Shown here in pieces: positions 21,540 through 35,260 of a stretch of DNA of 64,000 nucleotides; within the stretch, counting starts at the first letter, position 1; every line of letters starts with the position of its first letter. This stretch comes from Chrysopilus asiliformis. Taxonomy: Eukaryota; Arthropoda; Insecta; Diptera; Rhagionidae. The notes beneath the pieces are model-generated. The model was not told the origin of the DNA and did not search any database. It worked only from the letters and a program-made list of their open reading frames with translations. Location: contig OZ035963.1 of NCBI GenBank assembly GCA_964034945.1, forward strand, positions 61,415,182 to 61,479,181, in the 5' to 3' direction. Position numbers and translations under genes: made by a program.

Positions 21540-21845
21540 CTATCGCATCGCACTGGTGGAGTCCTTTTGGCAATCGACCCGGAAAATTAACTTTCCGACA
21601 GACCAATGTCGTCTACAGAACTTGAGCCCCGAATTTCGAATTCGGATCGTTTCAGGATTTTCGATTGGAGAGAGTCCTGCTGTTTTAGGCGTCACCCCCA
21701 ACTTTATACGACGGTCACCACTCGAAATATATTTGTATATTTTCCACCACAGCCCATGTAACACAGGATCTCCGGATTCGGTATTCAATCCTGCCAGGGC
21801 CTGGATGATGGATGCAGACAGATATCTGATCGTACACGTTCTCAT
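21540..21845 (-). CDS. Candidate ORF, unknown (weak)
   Basis: A 101-codon frame opens at an ATG (21845), with an in-frame TAG upstream, in a segment clearly richer in GC than its surroundings (about 21480-21880). The opposite strand is also open over the same stretch (21556-21855). The protein has no domain I recognise: there is no signal peptide, no clear membrane span, and a basic C-terminal half. It could be a short exon, a non-coding conserved element or a relic of a repeat. Choice of strand is uncertain. Confidence 0.2.
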   Translation of the reverse strand: MRTCTIRYLSASIIQALAGLNTESGDPVLHGLWWKIYKYISSGDRRIKLGVTPKTAGLSPIENPETIRIRNSGLKFCRRHWSVGKLIFRVDCQKDSTSAMR

Positions 21846-22270
21846 CGTTTCGTAAACGCCTTCACTAAGCCCGAATAGGCCTCTACAGGACTAGATTCTT
21901 TGTATAGGATTTCGATCTATTTCAATTTTTCGTTTGTTTCGTATTTTTCCCCCTCAAGGATTCATCCTTGTTAATCTTTAAGGAAGGACGAGCCCAGAAA
22001 TAACGACGAGTTTATTTACACACTTTTAAATCAAAAAAAAAGTTGCCAAGATATCCCATTCCTTTGCATCCCTTATATTTAATTACGTAGAAAACATCCG
22101 TAAAATTGAATTTGTATCATTTAGCCTTTTTGCACATACTGGACTCGTTATAATGATGGAATTTCATTGTTTTTTTTTTACTTTTACTACTCTTGAGTGC
22201 GGTGAATTGGGAAGATGAAGACAGGAAGCGTAGGGAATTTATTATATTTTATTTAAACCATTTCTTGCCA

Positions 22271-22290
22271 CTGGTGCATTTTTGCACCAG
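22271..22290. repeat. Perfect 20-bp palindrome ctggtgca/tgcaccag
   Basis: CTGGTGCA-tttt-TGCACCAG hairpin. It resembles the GGTGGTAC hairpins inside the TTAA-flanked MITE at 17984 but lacks visible TIRs. Confidence 0.6.
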
Positions 22291-22563
22291 CATGTCTCAA
22301 AAAATAAAAACATTTCAAAAAAAAAGTTATCGTTGCCTTTTTTTATCTCTTCAGACGAATTATAGGTAATTGATTTTAACATCTAATAAAAAAAAGTCCT
22401 GAAAATCAGTGAGTATTAAAAGGGGGTTTTCGTGAGATTTTCTTGTGTCGTTATATATTTTTCAAAAACAGTTTTATGATATTTTGACAGAAATATCATG
22501 AAAGTATCTACAAAACGCAATTCATTAGTGAGATTTTTTTTGTTTTGCAAAAATCGGAAAATC

Positions 22564-22735
22564 CGGCAGACCGACAGACCGACAGACCGACAGACCAACA
22601 GACCGACAGACTGACGGACCGACAGATCTACAGAACTACAGACCGACAGACCGACAGACCGACAGACCAACAGACCGACAAACTGACGGACCGACAGATC
22701 TACAGACCAACAGACCGCCGAACCGACAGACAAAT
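22564..22735. repeat. gacagacc tetranucleotide array in dispersed repeat
   Basis: (GACA/GACC)n run of ~170 bp, flanked on the right by 'catttcgtactgatcagaca', the same flank as in 16870-17745. It is a partial minus-strand member of that repeat family. Open frames rich in SVGLSVCR on the minus strand are artefacts. Confidence 0.85.
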
Positions 22736-25172
22736 GCACGGACATCTTCATAGTTTTCCCTGAAACGCATTTCGTACTGATCAGACATTTTCTATCTGAC
22801 AAAGTTCTGGCGTATAATACAATACCCTCCCTCTGTAGAAAAGTGAAAATGGGGTGGAAAACTCGAAAGGCCGTGATGATTTTAAGCCCCTTAACAGATT
22901 TCCCGGAAAACTTACAGACTTACAGACTACAATTTTTTTCATTTTACTTTCGATGATAAAACCCGAATTGGGAATTTCCAGATTTAATAAAAAACTGCAC
23001 ATATATTTAATGACGAAAATTTTCACCTGCGGCGCATGTCTTTTAAGCTGTATTATCTCACACCATATTTCTTTTAATAAACAGAAATAGTTTTACCCAC
23101 AAAAAAAAACCTCTTCAATTTTAATTATTCTTAAATTGGAAAACATATTTCATAATTCTTTTTTTAATTAATTCGAAACAAACAAAATATTTCATTATGA
23201 CAAATATTAATATTTTTGAAACATCGCCGGAAAACAAGAAAAAAATAATAGTAGGTATTTGAAGGCTCCCACGAATATTCCATAAATTTATTAAACCAAT
23301 TCGATCTCTCATTTAATAACACAATATACCATTGATATATTTTAATTAAGTTGGAAATAAATTAAATGAAATAATAAAAAATGGAATCAGTTAAACAAAA
23401 ATTTTGGTAACTCAATCATAACCCGCATATCAAGTGCATATGAAAGGTTGGTTGGAATTTAACAAAAATACAATCTGTATAAAAATAAAAAAAACTGGTG
23501 TCCCCATAAAATGCACAACTCGGATGGACTCAAAATAATATAATGCATAAATTGCGCATAAAATTTTATTATGCTGGCCAATTATATGTTCAGAACAAAA
23601 AATGTATGTCATTGTGTAAATTATACAATTTTTCAAAAGTGTTTCAATTTTGAATATACGTTGGTACATCGTTTAGTGGAAACCTTATGATTATAGCACA
23701 GATGCTACTTTAATACAATTCAAATTGCACGTGAATATAAAACAATTTCCATTACACAAAATGCTCATACCTTCCTGGCAGACCATCAGGTCTTAATTAA
23801 CATCGCGCCCATCGGACTTGGGGTAGAATTTCAAAAAACATTTACGGAATTCGCTTTAAATTCTCTATACTACCTGTGAAAATTTATAACACCGGTGTAG
23901 ATTAAATGCCATTGGATCTCGGCTATACGGAAATGGTCATGGAAGCCGTATTAAAGTTCACAAACCTATGCTCGTACCGAATCGATAAAATACGAGAAAT
24001 TATTTCTGCAATTCTGGTGAATTTCTGGCCACAATTCTGAATTGAAATTCAACATTTCAGGTGATGTGCTAATTTGTACAAGAAGAAGTTTCACTTACCC
24101 AAATTAGATGCTTAAAATACAATTTCACTGCACCGCGGCAGCGGACGAGAGTGTAAGAACACTTCAAGTTGAAACTTAGCACCTGTACTGACATAAAACA
24201 CCTTTCGCTGTTCACAAAGGAACCAACAGCTATTATGGACGGCAGACAAACAAACCCCATTGAAGAAAACAAGTTTCTGAAATTCTGAATTGTTATCTTT
24301 GAATGAATGCCGGCTGAAGAAATACGTGAAACTTTTCCCGAACGTCTTTAAACCAATGAAGAACATTTTCTTATGTCGGATAAACACGATCAACAAAAAA
24401 GTTCACTGGCGACAATCCACCATTAACACGTTCAACGGTAAAAAAATATCGATTGGCGGTAAACGGCATAAATGTAGAGAATTTTAATATCTTCTTCTTC
24501 TATTTGTTTTTTGGCTATGTTGTAATCCGTATGTTGTGGCAATAACTTTTAAAATCGCAAAACCCATGTCATTACCAGCTAGAATAGAAATAGCATCTTT
24601 CTCGGCGATAGGTTTTTTTTCGTTTTAGTATAATAACCCTAATGCCATGGGAATAGTATTTAATATCCATTCACCTATGAAACGAAATACGCAAGCTGAG
24701 AAATGCACCGAGGGAAATTTTTTACTTTATATTGCCTACTAACTCAGAAAGCAAATCTGATCATGATCTCGAAAAAACTTGGGGCTATAAATTTGTATGA
24801 GAGTTAATTCGGATCTCTGATCAGATCATTAAAAAAATACAGCTATTATCTCAATCACCGTAAAAGACAGCGGATAACAGTAGAAGACAAAATTCTGACA
24901 AATACAATATAATATTCTTCCATTCATCTCATAAATCTCATAGATTGAATTACCGAAATCTCGTTAATTTTCGAAAGTAATTCAAAAAAAAAAAGATTTT
25001 TTGAAATACCTGTATATCTTTATATGAGTTTGAGATATCGAGTTCTAGTGTGAGACAAAAGTGTACGAAATTTTACTGTCTTCAACTTTTGTCATACATA
25101 AGGCTACCGAAAAACGCTTAATTACAGAGTAAACAATAAAAACCGGATGATAGTCAGCCATTGAAGACGTTT

Positions 25173-25417
25173 TGCTGAATTCACACGATCAACCGAACAA
25201 ATTGTTGATTGTCAACTAATAAAAAAAGTACAAATTGTTGAGAAATTTCCTGTCATAAATTCGGCACAAATAGGTTGACGTCGACAGTAAAAATAGTAAA
25301 CCGTCAACCAATAAATCGTTTTTTGTCAACTAAAAGAACTTTTGACACGTTGATCGCCAACCGTTGATGGAATATAACGTAAATGTACTTTCTTCGGTTG
25401 ACCGTATGAATTCAGCA
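25173..25417. mobile_element. TIR element, TGCTGAATTCA ends
   Basis: The left end TGCTGAATTCACACGATCAA and the reverse complement of the right end TGCTGAATTCATACGGTCAA match at 18 of 20, and continue CCGAA. The interior repeats 'ttgtcaac' and 'ccgtcaacc' boxes. 245 bp, no coding content. No clear target-site duplication. Confidence 0.75.
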
Positions 25418-25993
25418 TAGCAAATGTAGAAACATTTTCTTATGATTCTCAACAATACTTCTGTGTAGTCTTAATGCACTTCAATTTCTCATTCTCTGTG
25501 AGGCAACAATAAATATTTGACAGCACGTCACTGAATTATTCACTTTATATGAAACATCCTGAGGATATTTAAAAAAACACTCGAAATTTTTGAAAGAAAC
25601 TTTTCAACTTTTCATAAAGAATTCCAGAAATAAAACATTATAAAACAAAAAAAATCTGGATAAGCCACTAATGTCAAGTACCTACTCGTATTTTTACAAA
25701 TTATATTCGTTATTATTTTCGTACGCTTGAGGTAACAGAAATTTTGTTAAAATTAATGCCGGCTTTGGCTGAATTTTCTACTGCGTTGATGACTTGGTTT
25801 CGTCCAAATACTTAATTGAACTGAAAAACGAATTAGTCGTGGCTACAGTGAGATTTATTATCAGCTTAAATGAACAAAAAAACATTATGACAAAACGCTA
25901 TCGCAATGTTATTCGATTGATATGGAAATGTAGGGTGAAAAGGCTTTAAGAGGTCTTTGTGAATTGATGAAAAAAAATTAACTGTCGTGCGTA

Positions 25994-26383
25994 ATGGCGG
26001 TGGGATGGCAGAATGAAGTCGAATCAAAAATATCTGGAGAAATTGACGAAGCTGGAAACTTACATCACGCGGCAGCCTCCCACCCCCACCCTTCCGACCG
26101 GCACCCTATCATCCACACGAATTCAACTCGTGCTTTTCCTATAGAGGAACCTCAAGCTAAAATGTTTCAACTACATAACCCAACAATTTTTTTTAATTTT
26201 CCCAAAGTAACTCATAGCACCGATTCACCCTATGAATTTGAGATAATATGTTTATACATCAAAGCGACTTCTGCAATCTCTTACATATATGTCAGTTGTA
26301 TGCGAATCCATCAAAGATCAGGTCGTAAAATCAGTCAACATTGCATGGCAAAACACGTGTTACATAACAGTATTAATAGATAA
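25994..26383 (+). CDS. Candidate ORF, 129 codons, unknown (weak)
   Basis: An ATG-started frame (MAVGWQNEVESKISGEIDEA) with a His/Pro-rich stretch (residues ~25-45) and no recognised domain, signal peptide or clear membrane span. There are no flanking splice sites or neighbours to support it. The 5' half looks more protein-like than the 3' half. Probably chance; listed because it is one of the longest ATG frames. Confidence 0.15.
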   Translation: MAVGWQNEVESKISGEIDEAGNLHHAAASHPHPSDRHPIIHTNSTRAFPIEEPQAKMFQLHNPTIFFNFPKVTHSTDSPYEFEIICLYIKATSAISYIYVSCMRIHQRSGRKISQHCMAKHVLHNSINR

Positions 26384-26570
26384 CAGTATTAATAGATTAT
26401 AAAGTTTTATAACATTTTTATATGTAGGATGGAAAGTGTTGTTTTGTTAAGGAAAAGAAAAAAATGACCTCAGAATTTCGCGTGAAAAACATTTGACGGG
26501 CAGTCCTACGTTAGTAAAAATTGTATAATAAAATTTATATACAGAATTAAAGATCAAATAATTGATGTTG

Positions 26571-26797
26571 AATTTTTCTAATTTTTCCAAAACCTTACAA
26601 ATGCAAAAATCTGTAAACGAGTCAACGATTTGAAAAAAAAAATCTTTTAAATCCTAAGGTTTTCCCCTCAGAATTGATGTTGAATTTTTCTAATTTTTCC
26701 AAAACCTTACAAATGCAATGATGTGTAAACGAGTGGAAATATATTCTCGATTTGAAAATATAAATCTTTTCCACCCTTGGTTTTTTCCTCTCAGAAA
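26571..26797. repeat. Tandem duplication of ~102 bp
   Basis: 'attgatgttgaatttttcta' to 'cccctcag' is repeated from 26673 with a small insertion. It includes 'ccaaaaccttacaaatgcaa', a box that recurs at about 47400, 47550 and 48600. Confidence 0.8.
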
Positions 26798-28929
26798 ACA
26801 TGAACTAAAATTTCAGCACAATCTGTTGAGAGGTTTTCGAGTTAGAGGCTATCTACAAAATACGTCACCCTTTTAGCGGGAGGCGGGTCTGAGGCAACAT
26901 GACGGAAAATGTATATCGGAAAACCCTCAAAAATGAGGTTTCTTTATTAGAGTGCAATAAAAGTCAATTTAAGGCCGCTTGTAGTGGATTTACAAGATTT
27001 TTTTCTTTTCTAGCGGTCTGGAAAATGGTTTTGGGAGGTCGCAAAATTTGTATTAATGCCAAAAGTCGAAAAATCATTCATTTTACACCTCTTTTAGTCC
27101 ATCTTACGCAGGGTCATCATACGTCCAGCAAAGGCAAGGACGCATGTTGCTCCGGCGTCCTAGAAACTAAACTTTGTCCAGGATTTTTTAATTTATCAAA
27201 AATTTAATTAATTTATCAAACGCTAGATACTAAATATACAAAAAATACACAAAAAAAATCTCTACTTTGACTGAGGGTTGCTGTAAATCACATTTTTCCC
27301 ATGCGGCACCTTTCTTCAATGATTCCGGTGACCCAATTTTACCATTTTCGTTATGATTATTTATGCAACATGAAGAGCGCAAATAATTATGTTAATTTTA
27401 AAACCGTGTAACTTTTGATTTCACACATTGTGCTACATTCTGTTTTTAAAAAATCCACCTGCGGCGCATATTTTTTAATTATTTTTCCTTGGGTTTTGTG
27501 CAAATCAAGCATGGATTTTTTTTCGTTTCAACCATCCTCCTGCACCCTTTCCCCCTTACTCATGTTGACCCAAAATTAATTTGATCACCCTAACCTTAAG
27601 GTTAATTCTATTTCGCAAAACAAAACCCCATTTCAATTGTTTCGAACATATTTCAATTCACCCTGCGAATTTTCTTACAATCGAAATAAATTTAAATGAA
27701 ATAAAATTTATTCCAACAATGATTGTAGAAACTTTCAGTGTGAAAAATGAAATTATAATTTTCACTTCAAGTTGTATGTGTGACCCAATTTCAAGAGTAT
27801 TACATTGAATTGAATAAAATTAACTTCTCCCATTTCAAACTGGAATATAGTGCGAAAATAATGTATGTCGTCTTGTAGATATTTTTTATTTTATTTTTTA
27901 TATATTCAACAATACTGGAAAAGCGGTAAAAAAGCAACAACAATAAAGATAGATAAATGAATTTTCCTCGATATTAGGTTTGTAGGAAATCCTCTTTGGC
28001 TAGGGGGCTCCTGGCTATCTCAATATTTACAACTTTAAAACTTTTTACAAATTACTTACAAGCGTGTGCTAATGTATCGTCTGACCCTTTTATGTGTAAA
28101 ACTCGAACAATAGGAAGCACATTTCCTATGGCAAATATTCACTCCCAAGGGTGGTTTTTTTTGGAGGGGGGGGGGGGGGGGGGAGGGAGGGGCTAAGCAA
28201 ATATAGAACCGAGACAAAATATCTGCTTTTGGGCTCCAAAACGCAAAGCTCTGCATCCCCAGACTTATGAATTATCGTCTGACAGCCCGACCAAATAAAT
28301 TATAACTTCTGGTACCTACACATAGAGCGAAGCTATCCTACCGAAGCTTTTGTTGCATATCCTTTGGTCCTTTCGAACACAAGAATGGATAATATTTGAA
28401 ACTGTACCGACTTTGTGTATCCCAGCATTTACTATAGCCACATGAAACTATTCCCACTTTGGGTTAAAATAGGGAAACTCCGTAGGACCCCCACCCCATC
28501 GTTACGCTTCGCTGGATGAATCCTTCCTGCATTACTGGCACGAAACGAAATCTAGGACACCAGTGAATAGATATCCAAACAAGCATACTTTCAGATCCAT
28601 TTCCGCACACATCACGACGTTGAAGTGCATACGTTTGTTTACCCACCCCAAAATTTTTACGGCGATTTTCGTACGACTTAAATGTGAGTTTTTTTTTACA
28701 TTTCAGGAAGAAGATTTACTCTTTTTTTATAGGGCACCTACCGGGCGATTCCCGCTATTATACTGAAAGGATTTTATTTTCTATTTTTCAAATTTTTGCA
28801 TGCTGGATATTTTCTTCCTACAGCGTAAAATTCTGGTTGAATTTTCAAATGGTTGTGTGAGTAAAAATTGCCCGACCGGTGTTTTAGAATATGGGCTTTC
28901 GCAAAAGTTCTCTTCCATTTAGTGGATGG

Positions 28930-29050
28930 TGTTTTTTTTAAAACTACAAAATCTTAAATCGGGGTGAAGGGGAGTTCTTTAAAAGGCAAAAACTTACGAA
29001 ATCTTAAATCGGGGTGGGGGGGACAGTTCTTATAAAGACAAAAACTAGGA
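28930..29050. repeat. Tandem duplication of ~55 bp
   Basis: 'aaatcttaaatcggggtg' followed by G-rich and 'gttctt..aaag.caaaaact' is present twice in a row. Confidence 0.7.
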
Positions 29051-29929
29051 TGAAGTATTTTTGAAATTTTATTGAACCAAAATTCAAAAAAAAAATCTGC
29101 ATGTTAGCAAGTATATAATCACTTTAAAATGCACAAATTTCCCATCCGAAATCAAATCATTTCCGCGAAAAACAATCACTTTTTGTAATTAGATAACCAA
29201 CAGATTATTGTTATCAGCTTCATTAAAAGCTTATCTACATGTAAATTAGATTTTTAATCAAAAAACTAAATATAGACGTTTTTTTTGTATTGTAGCGAAT
29301 TAACTTGAATAAACAATATTCGCTTTTATTCATAAAAATCCACCACTTGATTAGGTATTGAAGAAAATCTAATAAATCAAAATTCAATGAAAACAGCATC
29401 TGAGTTTCTTCTCACGCGGGTACGCTTGTTCGCTTTTTGCGATTTTTCGAGCTTGCAAGCGTGTATGCTGGAAATTGATTTGTTAGACGATTGTAAGGTT
29501 ATTTAAATCTCTTTAGAAATTACTTTCTTTTTTAAATAAAATAATACCAAAGCATTTTTTCGCTTCGCTTGTTAAAAACATAAACCTTTTTTTCGATATG
29601 AGAGTTTGTATCACTGATTTTGAATCTAGTAGTGGTCTGGTTAAATGGGCTCTAGTTTTTGAGATATGCAGGGTGACCGGCGAGATAAACATTTATTTTA
29701 TTTCATTTTTCTTTTATCTCGCTTTTTTCTGATCGCAGTACCAAAGAAATATTTTTGCCCTTTTTAGTGAATCTTTTCAAATATTTTTTCAATATTTTTT
29801 TTATTTTATCCTTTTTAGTCATTTTGTATTTCATTATTATGACTAAAAATCCAAATTGCGCCTGTCTTTATACTTTTTAGTCTTCGAATATATCGCCTGT
29901 GAGATATTTTTACGAACTTTTTAACTCTA

Positions 29930-30330
29930 GAATCGGAAAATTCGAAGAAAAGGATAGTTTTGTCATCCTACCCTTACGTTATCCTTACAGACTTCTTAAT
30001 ATCCAAATCGGACTCAGCAATCCCAAAAACTCCCAAATGAGATTTTCTTCGGAAAATTCGAAGAAAAGGATAATCACGTCATCCTACCAGGACTATCCAT
30101 TACCCTTGCAGGCTTCTTAATGCCAGAATCGGATTCAGCGAACCCAAAAACCCTCAGATGAGAACAAAACCTTCCGCTATCCTTACAGACTTCTTAACAT
30201 CAAAATCAGACTCAGCAACCCCAAAAACCTTCACATGAGATTTTTTTCTGAAAAATTGAGGAAAAGGATAATCACTTCATCCTTACAACATAATATTATC
30301 ATCGGACATACGTATGAGGGCAAAATTTCA
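29930..30330. repeat. Degenerate tandem triplication
   Basis: Three modules contain 'gaagaaaaggata', 'catccta', 'cagacttcttaat' and 'atcggactcagcaaccccaa' in the same order, with ~110-125 bp spacing and partial deletions. Confidence 0.65.
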
Positions 30331-32139
30331 AGTCAATCAGATGAGTGGAAGTGGGCCAAAATTGGATTACATGATTTGACCCCGACAGACAGACACGATA
30401 GTACACTAAAAGCTTTAAAAAAAAAACCCAATTAAACAAGTTTTTCAAAAAATGTTTTCTTTTTTAATTTAATTTTCTTATACAAAACGTACAATGAAAC
30501 ATTTGATTGTTTTTTAAAAATAATAATGATATACGTACAATATTTTTATTTTACATTTTATGTATGTGAAAGATAAACGAGTTATTATGATATAAGTACT
30601 AAAATCAACCGCGTAAAATTTTAAGTAGTATCTAAAGAGAATAAAATGTTCTTAAAGTGAAAGCATCAAAGAGGAAAAAAAAGTTTTAACAAACTGCAAC
30701 TTAAATTGGAAACAATTACTGAAAGACAGTATAACATCTAAAAGCCAATTAGTGGTTTTCTTTGGTCTCCAAGGAAAACCAGTATTAAGAAGGAAGAAAT
30801 CAGAAGGACAAAACGTTATTCGTTTGGGAATTAGAGAAAAACTAGTTTTTTTTTTAAATCCCCACAAACGATTCAGACAAAAGAAATGTTTTTTTGAGAA
30901 AAAAAACTACAGTTGAGTGAAAGGAACACAACTGTCTCAAAAAGGGAACAATGTCCTGAATACAAAAATGCACATAATAAAGTCCTTAGAACACAATATA
31001 GACTTAGTTGGGATGAGGATCGCCACAGAGAAAGTTAAAACTCATTTGCTTGCAATTAATTCAAATTACAAAACTGTGTCAACCCTTCCTCCCGTCTAAA
31101 AACTAATAACTCCTTGAAAAGTCTTCCAGGATGCTGTTGTGCAATCATTCAGGTTTCTTGTGATCTAAATATATCCGCGAGATCCTTTCCTCCACTTCCA
31201 AGTCCTCCTGTATGCCCTTTTGCCTCCCCACCGTCCTGATGTTGATTATGTCGCTTGAATCCTCCACACTAGTCCGTTTTATTTATACGACCGACGCCTT
31301 CATCACGAAGAATAATATTTTTGTGTTCCATTGTTTGTGTCTCCATTTCATCTTCATTATGTCTCCTTTTATCCGTTAAGTTGGTCATATTTGTGGATTA
31401 TCTTGGCTTGTCCAACAAGATTTCCTTCTAGAACTACGATTGTTGGGACTTAAGGTGGAAATATAGAGAATAGAGAATGAGGTGGAAAAGTTAGAGAAAT
31501 GAAAGGGGAAAAATCAGGTAAATGAGGGAAATGAAGAAAAAAATGTAACTGAGGATTTACGAGGCATTTAGTTCCTTGAACGTTGGAAATTTTTTCCTTG
31601 CAATGGCAATGGGTGGACGACTTCATCAGCGAGCTGGAAAATACAATAACAAATATTAGATTTTTAATGGACGGATTTTTGATATATTTTTCTTATTTCT
31701 TCCCACAGAATACCTGACTGAAAATTTCAAATAAATTGGTCCAGTAGGTTTCGAGTTCCAATGTTTGAAAACGAGAAAATGAAAGGTTCCGATTTTGACA
31801 ACATAAAAAATGATTTGTCTCTTTTTTTACAATTCCCCAAAGACGCTTTCCTCAGAAAATTCTACCTAAGATTTCTTATCAATCGGTCGAATGCTTTTCA
31901 AGTTGGACGTTTTCAACTTTTGCCTTTCTCGATTTGTTTACAACCGGCTTGAAATATCGTGACAAAAAATAGTGGGTACCAATTGTGGCGATAAACGCTT
32001 ACAACCGCTGTTGTATCGCAAAAGTTTCTAAGGACCCAAAAAAACTTAAATTCTTTGTTGAAAATTTAAGTTTTTTAGTGGATAAAAAATGTCAAGTGAT
32101 TTTTTCCGATGTTAAGACGCATTTAAATCCTGAAAACTC

Positions 32140-32380
32140 TTAATCTCCCACTCCCCCTCCACCTCCCCCTCCCCCTCCCCCATCCCCCTACCCGTCCCCC
32201 ATCCACCATCCACCATCCCACTGTTGCGGAATGAATTCGCTTTGCATAAATCGAGTTTTGCGAGGGTGCATGAAGAAAAAAATACTCTTTAGAATATATG
32301 AACCCCTCCCCCCTCTCCCCTCCTCCATCCGCCATCCCACCTCCCCCTCCCCCTCCCCTTCCCCTTCACCACTCCACCAT
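32140..32380. repeat. ccctcc polypyrimidine tracts
   Basis: Two blocks of CCCCCTCC-type sequence (32150-32220 and 32305-32385) sit around a more ordinary 80-bp stretch. They generate glycine-rich false frames on the minus strand. Confidence 0.8.
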
Positions 32381-33743
32381 CCCCATCCTTTGTGACACTT
32401 TTTCGTGATTTTTGTATGGAATTTCATGTTTACCATCACATTACCACACCTCTCTTCCTTTAAAATGTGACAAACTGTAAAGGGCAAGACGTAAGTTCAT
32501 ATGGTGCCTCCCATCAAGTAAAACTGCGGACCATGTTTTGAGCATAGGGCGAAATCGAGGTTTTTTTAGTACCGCATTATACGAAAAAGGGATTCGAAAA
32601 TTCAAAAAGGTGTTACATTTACGAAATTAAGCTCAAAATTCAATGAAGCCTAGCTAAAAAAAATATTTTCCTTTGAGATTTTCTATTGAATGAATTTTGA
32701 TTTTTAATATCACCTTGAATTCCTTCTACTAATCCTCGAATTAAATACATATCACTCGTTTATTAAATATTTTTCTTTTCATGCATGAGTGATTCAAATC
32801 CGTATACAGATAATTTTATCTGATCGAATATCTAAGAGTCTCACCCAATAGAAATAAGATAAGTCAGCCCCTGAAGAATCTCAAGGATTAACGACCAACC
32901 TTCGACGTCACGCTTCATTCAGTGATATTAAGTTACTGCTTTACATACAAATATTTATTCAATTCAATAGCTCCTAAAAAAATATCTCCCACCTAACACC
33001 CACTTGTGATCCAGGATACTTTTTCACATTCTTACGAAATTCCAGGACAAATTATGAATGGTTCATCTGCATCTTCCCGAACGAATTGAAGGTTTAACAC
33101 ACATACGTTGTCAGTGATTGTCATACAGAATTCTTTTCACCTGTCTGAATCTCAGAAAGATATGCAGCGGGAAATCACGAAGAAAATTTCGAAAAGGAAA
33201 AATTCTCAGTCCATCTTTTCTTCAAAATTACGATTATATGTGGAGATAACTGTTCGTCGTGTCCGTATTCTATTATAGATAGAGAGCCGGGCGGAATACC
33301 TATGTAAGATTATGGCTAGATCCTTTAAAATCACATTCAATAGGTAGAAGCAATAAAGAGCGAGATTCTCATGCCTCACAATAAGTTACGACGGAAATTG
33401 AAATTTTCCTCCTGAAAGATTTCCAGTTTGTTTTCTTCTCTATCCCAATGATGTACCTCCATATTCCCGTTTCGCATTTTCCCTGATCGTTCGTTTCAGT
33501 TTAAAACAACATGCAGCCATAGACAGGTAAATCGCATCTAGAATTCGTACCACCATCTATAAAGTGTTTTTTTATTCCCCACTGTTTGAATTCACTGTCA
33601 TCCAAGAGTAACGCCGATATCTGTCAGAAATAAATCTTCCCGGTTTACCAGTATTAGCTTGGATTCGTGGGGGACGGAATTCTGTCGTCATTCAAACATT
33701 GAGTTGATGATGATGATTCGAAATCTATCCAGAAATGTATTCA

Positions 33744-34100
33744 CCATCCCACTTCTGAAATAATATAAGGCTTAGAACAGTAGCATGACTAGGGAAAAGA
33801 GAGGTGGGGGGGAGGGGCGGTTGCAAGGTCCCGCAATGAGCAAAGAGGAGACTTCATAGCTATTCAAACCGTGACTCGTAATATCTTCGGAAGTCTCATC
33901 CCACTTCTGATTGTTGGAAAAAACTGAAAATACAAAGGTAACTGCCACACAAGGTGGGGGAGGGGAGCTTTCAAGGCTCCGCGATGGGGTGGAACGAGTC
34001 GCGACTCCCACTCATACAGTAATCCGGAATGTACCCGGAAATTCACTCCCCCATCCCACTTCTGATAGCGGTTTGGAAAACAGGATAATGCAAAGAAAAT
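33744..34100. repeat. Tandem triplication, period ~154 bp
   Basis: 'catcccacttctga' recurs at 33744, 33897 and 34052. Between copies, G-rich 'gaggtgggggggaggg' and 'aaggtccgcgatgag' blocks are also repeated. Diverged; non-coding. Confidence 0.65.
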
Positions 34101-35260
34101 GCTGTAATTTTCTGTTTATAAAAATCATGGGAGTCGAATTGAAAGGAGAAAAAATGCTAAGAGCGAATGACAAAATCGACTTTGTCAATAGGTGATGGAA
34201 AAGTGGATCCTCCTCGAAGGAGTCAGCCAGGATATACGCGGTAAAAATTTCGGATTCTTGCGTCAGAAGCGACGACAACACAAAAAGTAAACAAATGTAC
34301 ATAATAAAATCTTATTGGATTAATAGACAAATCGAGAGGTTCCTTTTGCGCACGATTTGTTAAATAAACACACACGAACGAACGCGTAACGTCAATCCGC
34401 ACCTCATCCTTGGAATTCGGCATGAGCGCAACCAACAGGAAAATCAATGCGAGGAATTTCGAGTCCAAAGAAATATCGAAGTGATTTTTCACTTTCAAAT
34501 AAATTAGAAACCCGGAAAGACAGCCATATCAACGCATTCCCATGACGGCGACGGCACATCTCCTTTCATTTACATCAAATTCGCAGGAATTCCATGAATT
34601 ATCCTTCAGAGGTGATAGAATTTTGTGATCGGAATCGGAAATTTGCAACGGCGGACGGGAAAATATCGAGACTTGAATGACTTAAGAGTGACAAAGAATC
34701 GCAATACAAATAAGAAAAAAATTACGAAAAATTCTTGTTTACCGAACACCATCGAGAAGTCCTGATTAACAAAATCTTCTGTGCCGATGTGGATTTTTTC
34801 GTACATTCCCGTTCGTAAAAAAAAAATTTAACAAGAACATTTTTTTACTTGATTTCCAAGTTATTCTAATTAAACCCACCTATAGATCAAAAAAACACTA
34901 ACAAAAAAAATCCACATCATATTTGCATCTACCCCGAAGGAATATTTAAAATTTCATTATGCCATCCCAGATAATTTATGGAAAAAATGATTAAGGTCAG
35001 AGGTTGTAAATATTTTCTGTAAAAAATATGTTTTGAAAATTGTTTCCCCGGATGTTTATTTGTAAATTTTCGCAAACAATTGAATTTAGGTTAAGCGTCC
35101 CCAAAGAATTTTCACAAGATGTTCGATGTTGGTGTTTTAACACTGCTAGTTCCAATTACAATAAAACTTTTCGAGACTTCTGAAGGAAAAGCTAGTGCCA
35201 AGAATAAAAGTATTTTGCAAGTATCGAATTTTTCTTCCCACATAGAAAATTTTTCATATA

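Noticed and set aside
32123..32487. Glycine/tryptophan-rich minus frames
   Set aside because: Product of ccctcc polypyrimidine blocks.
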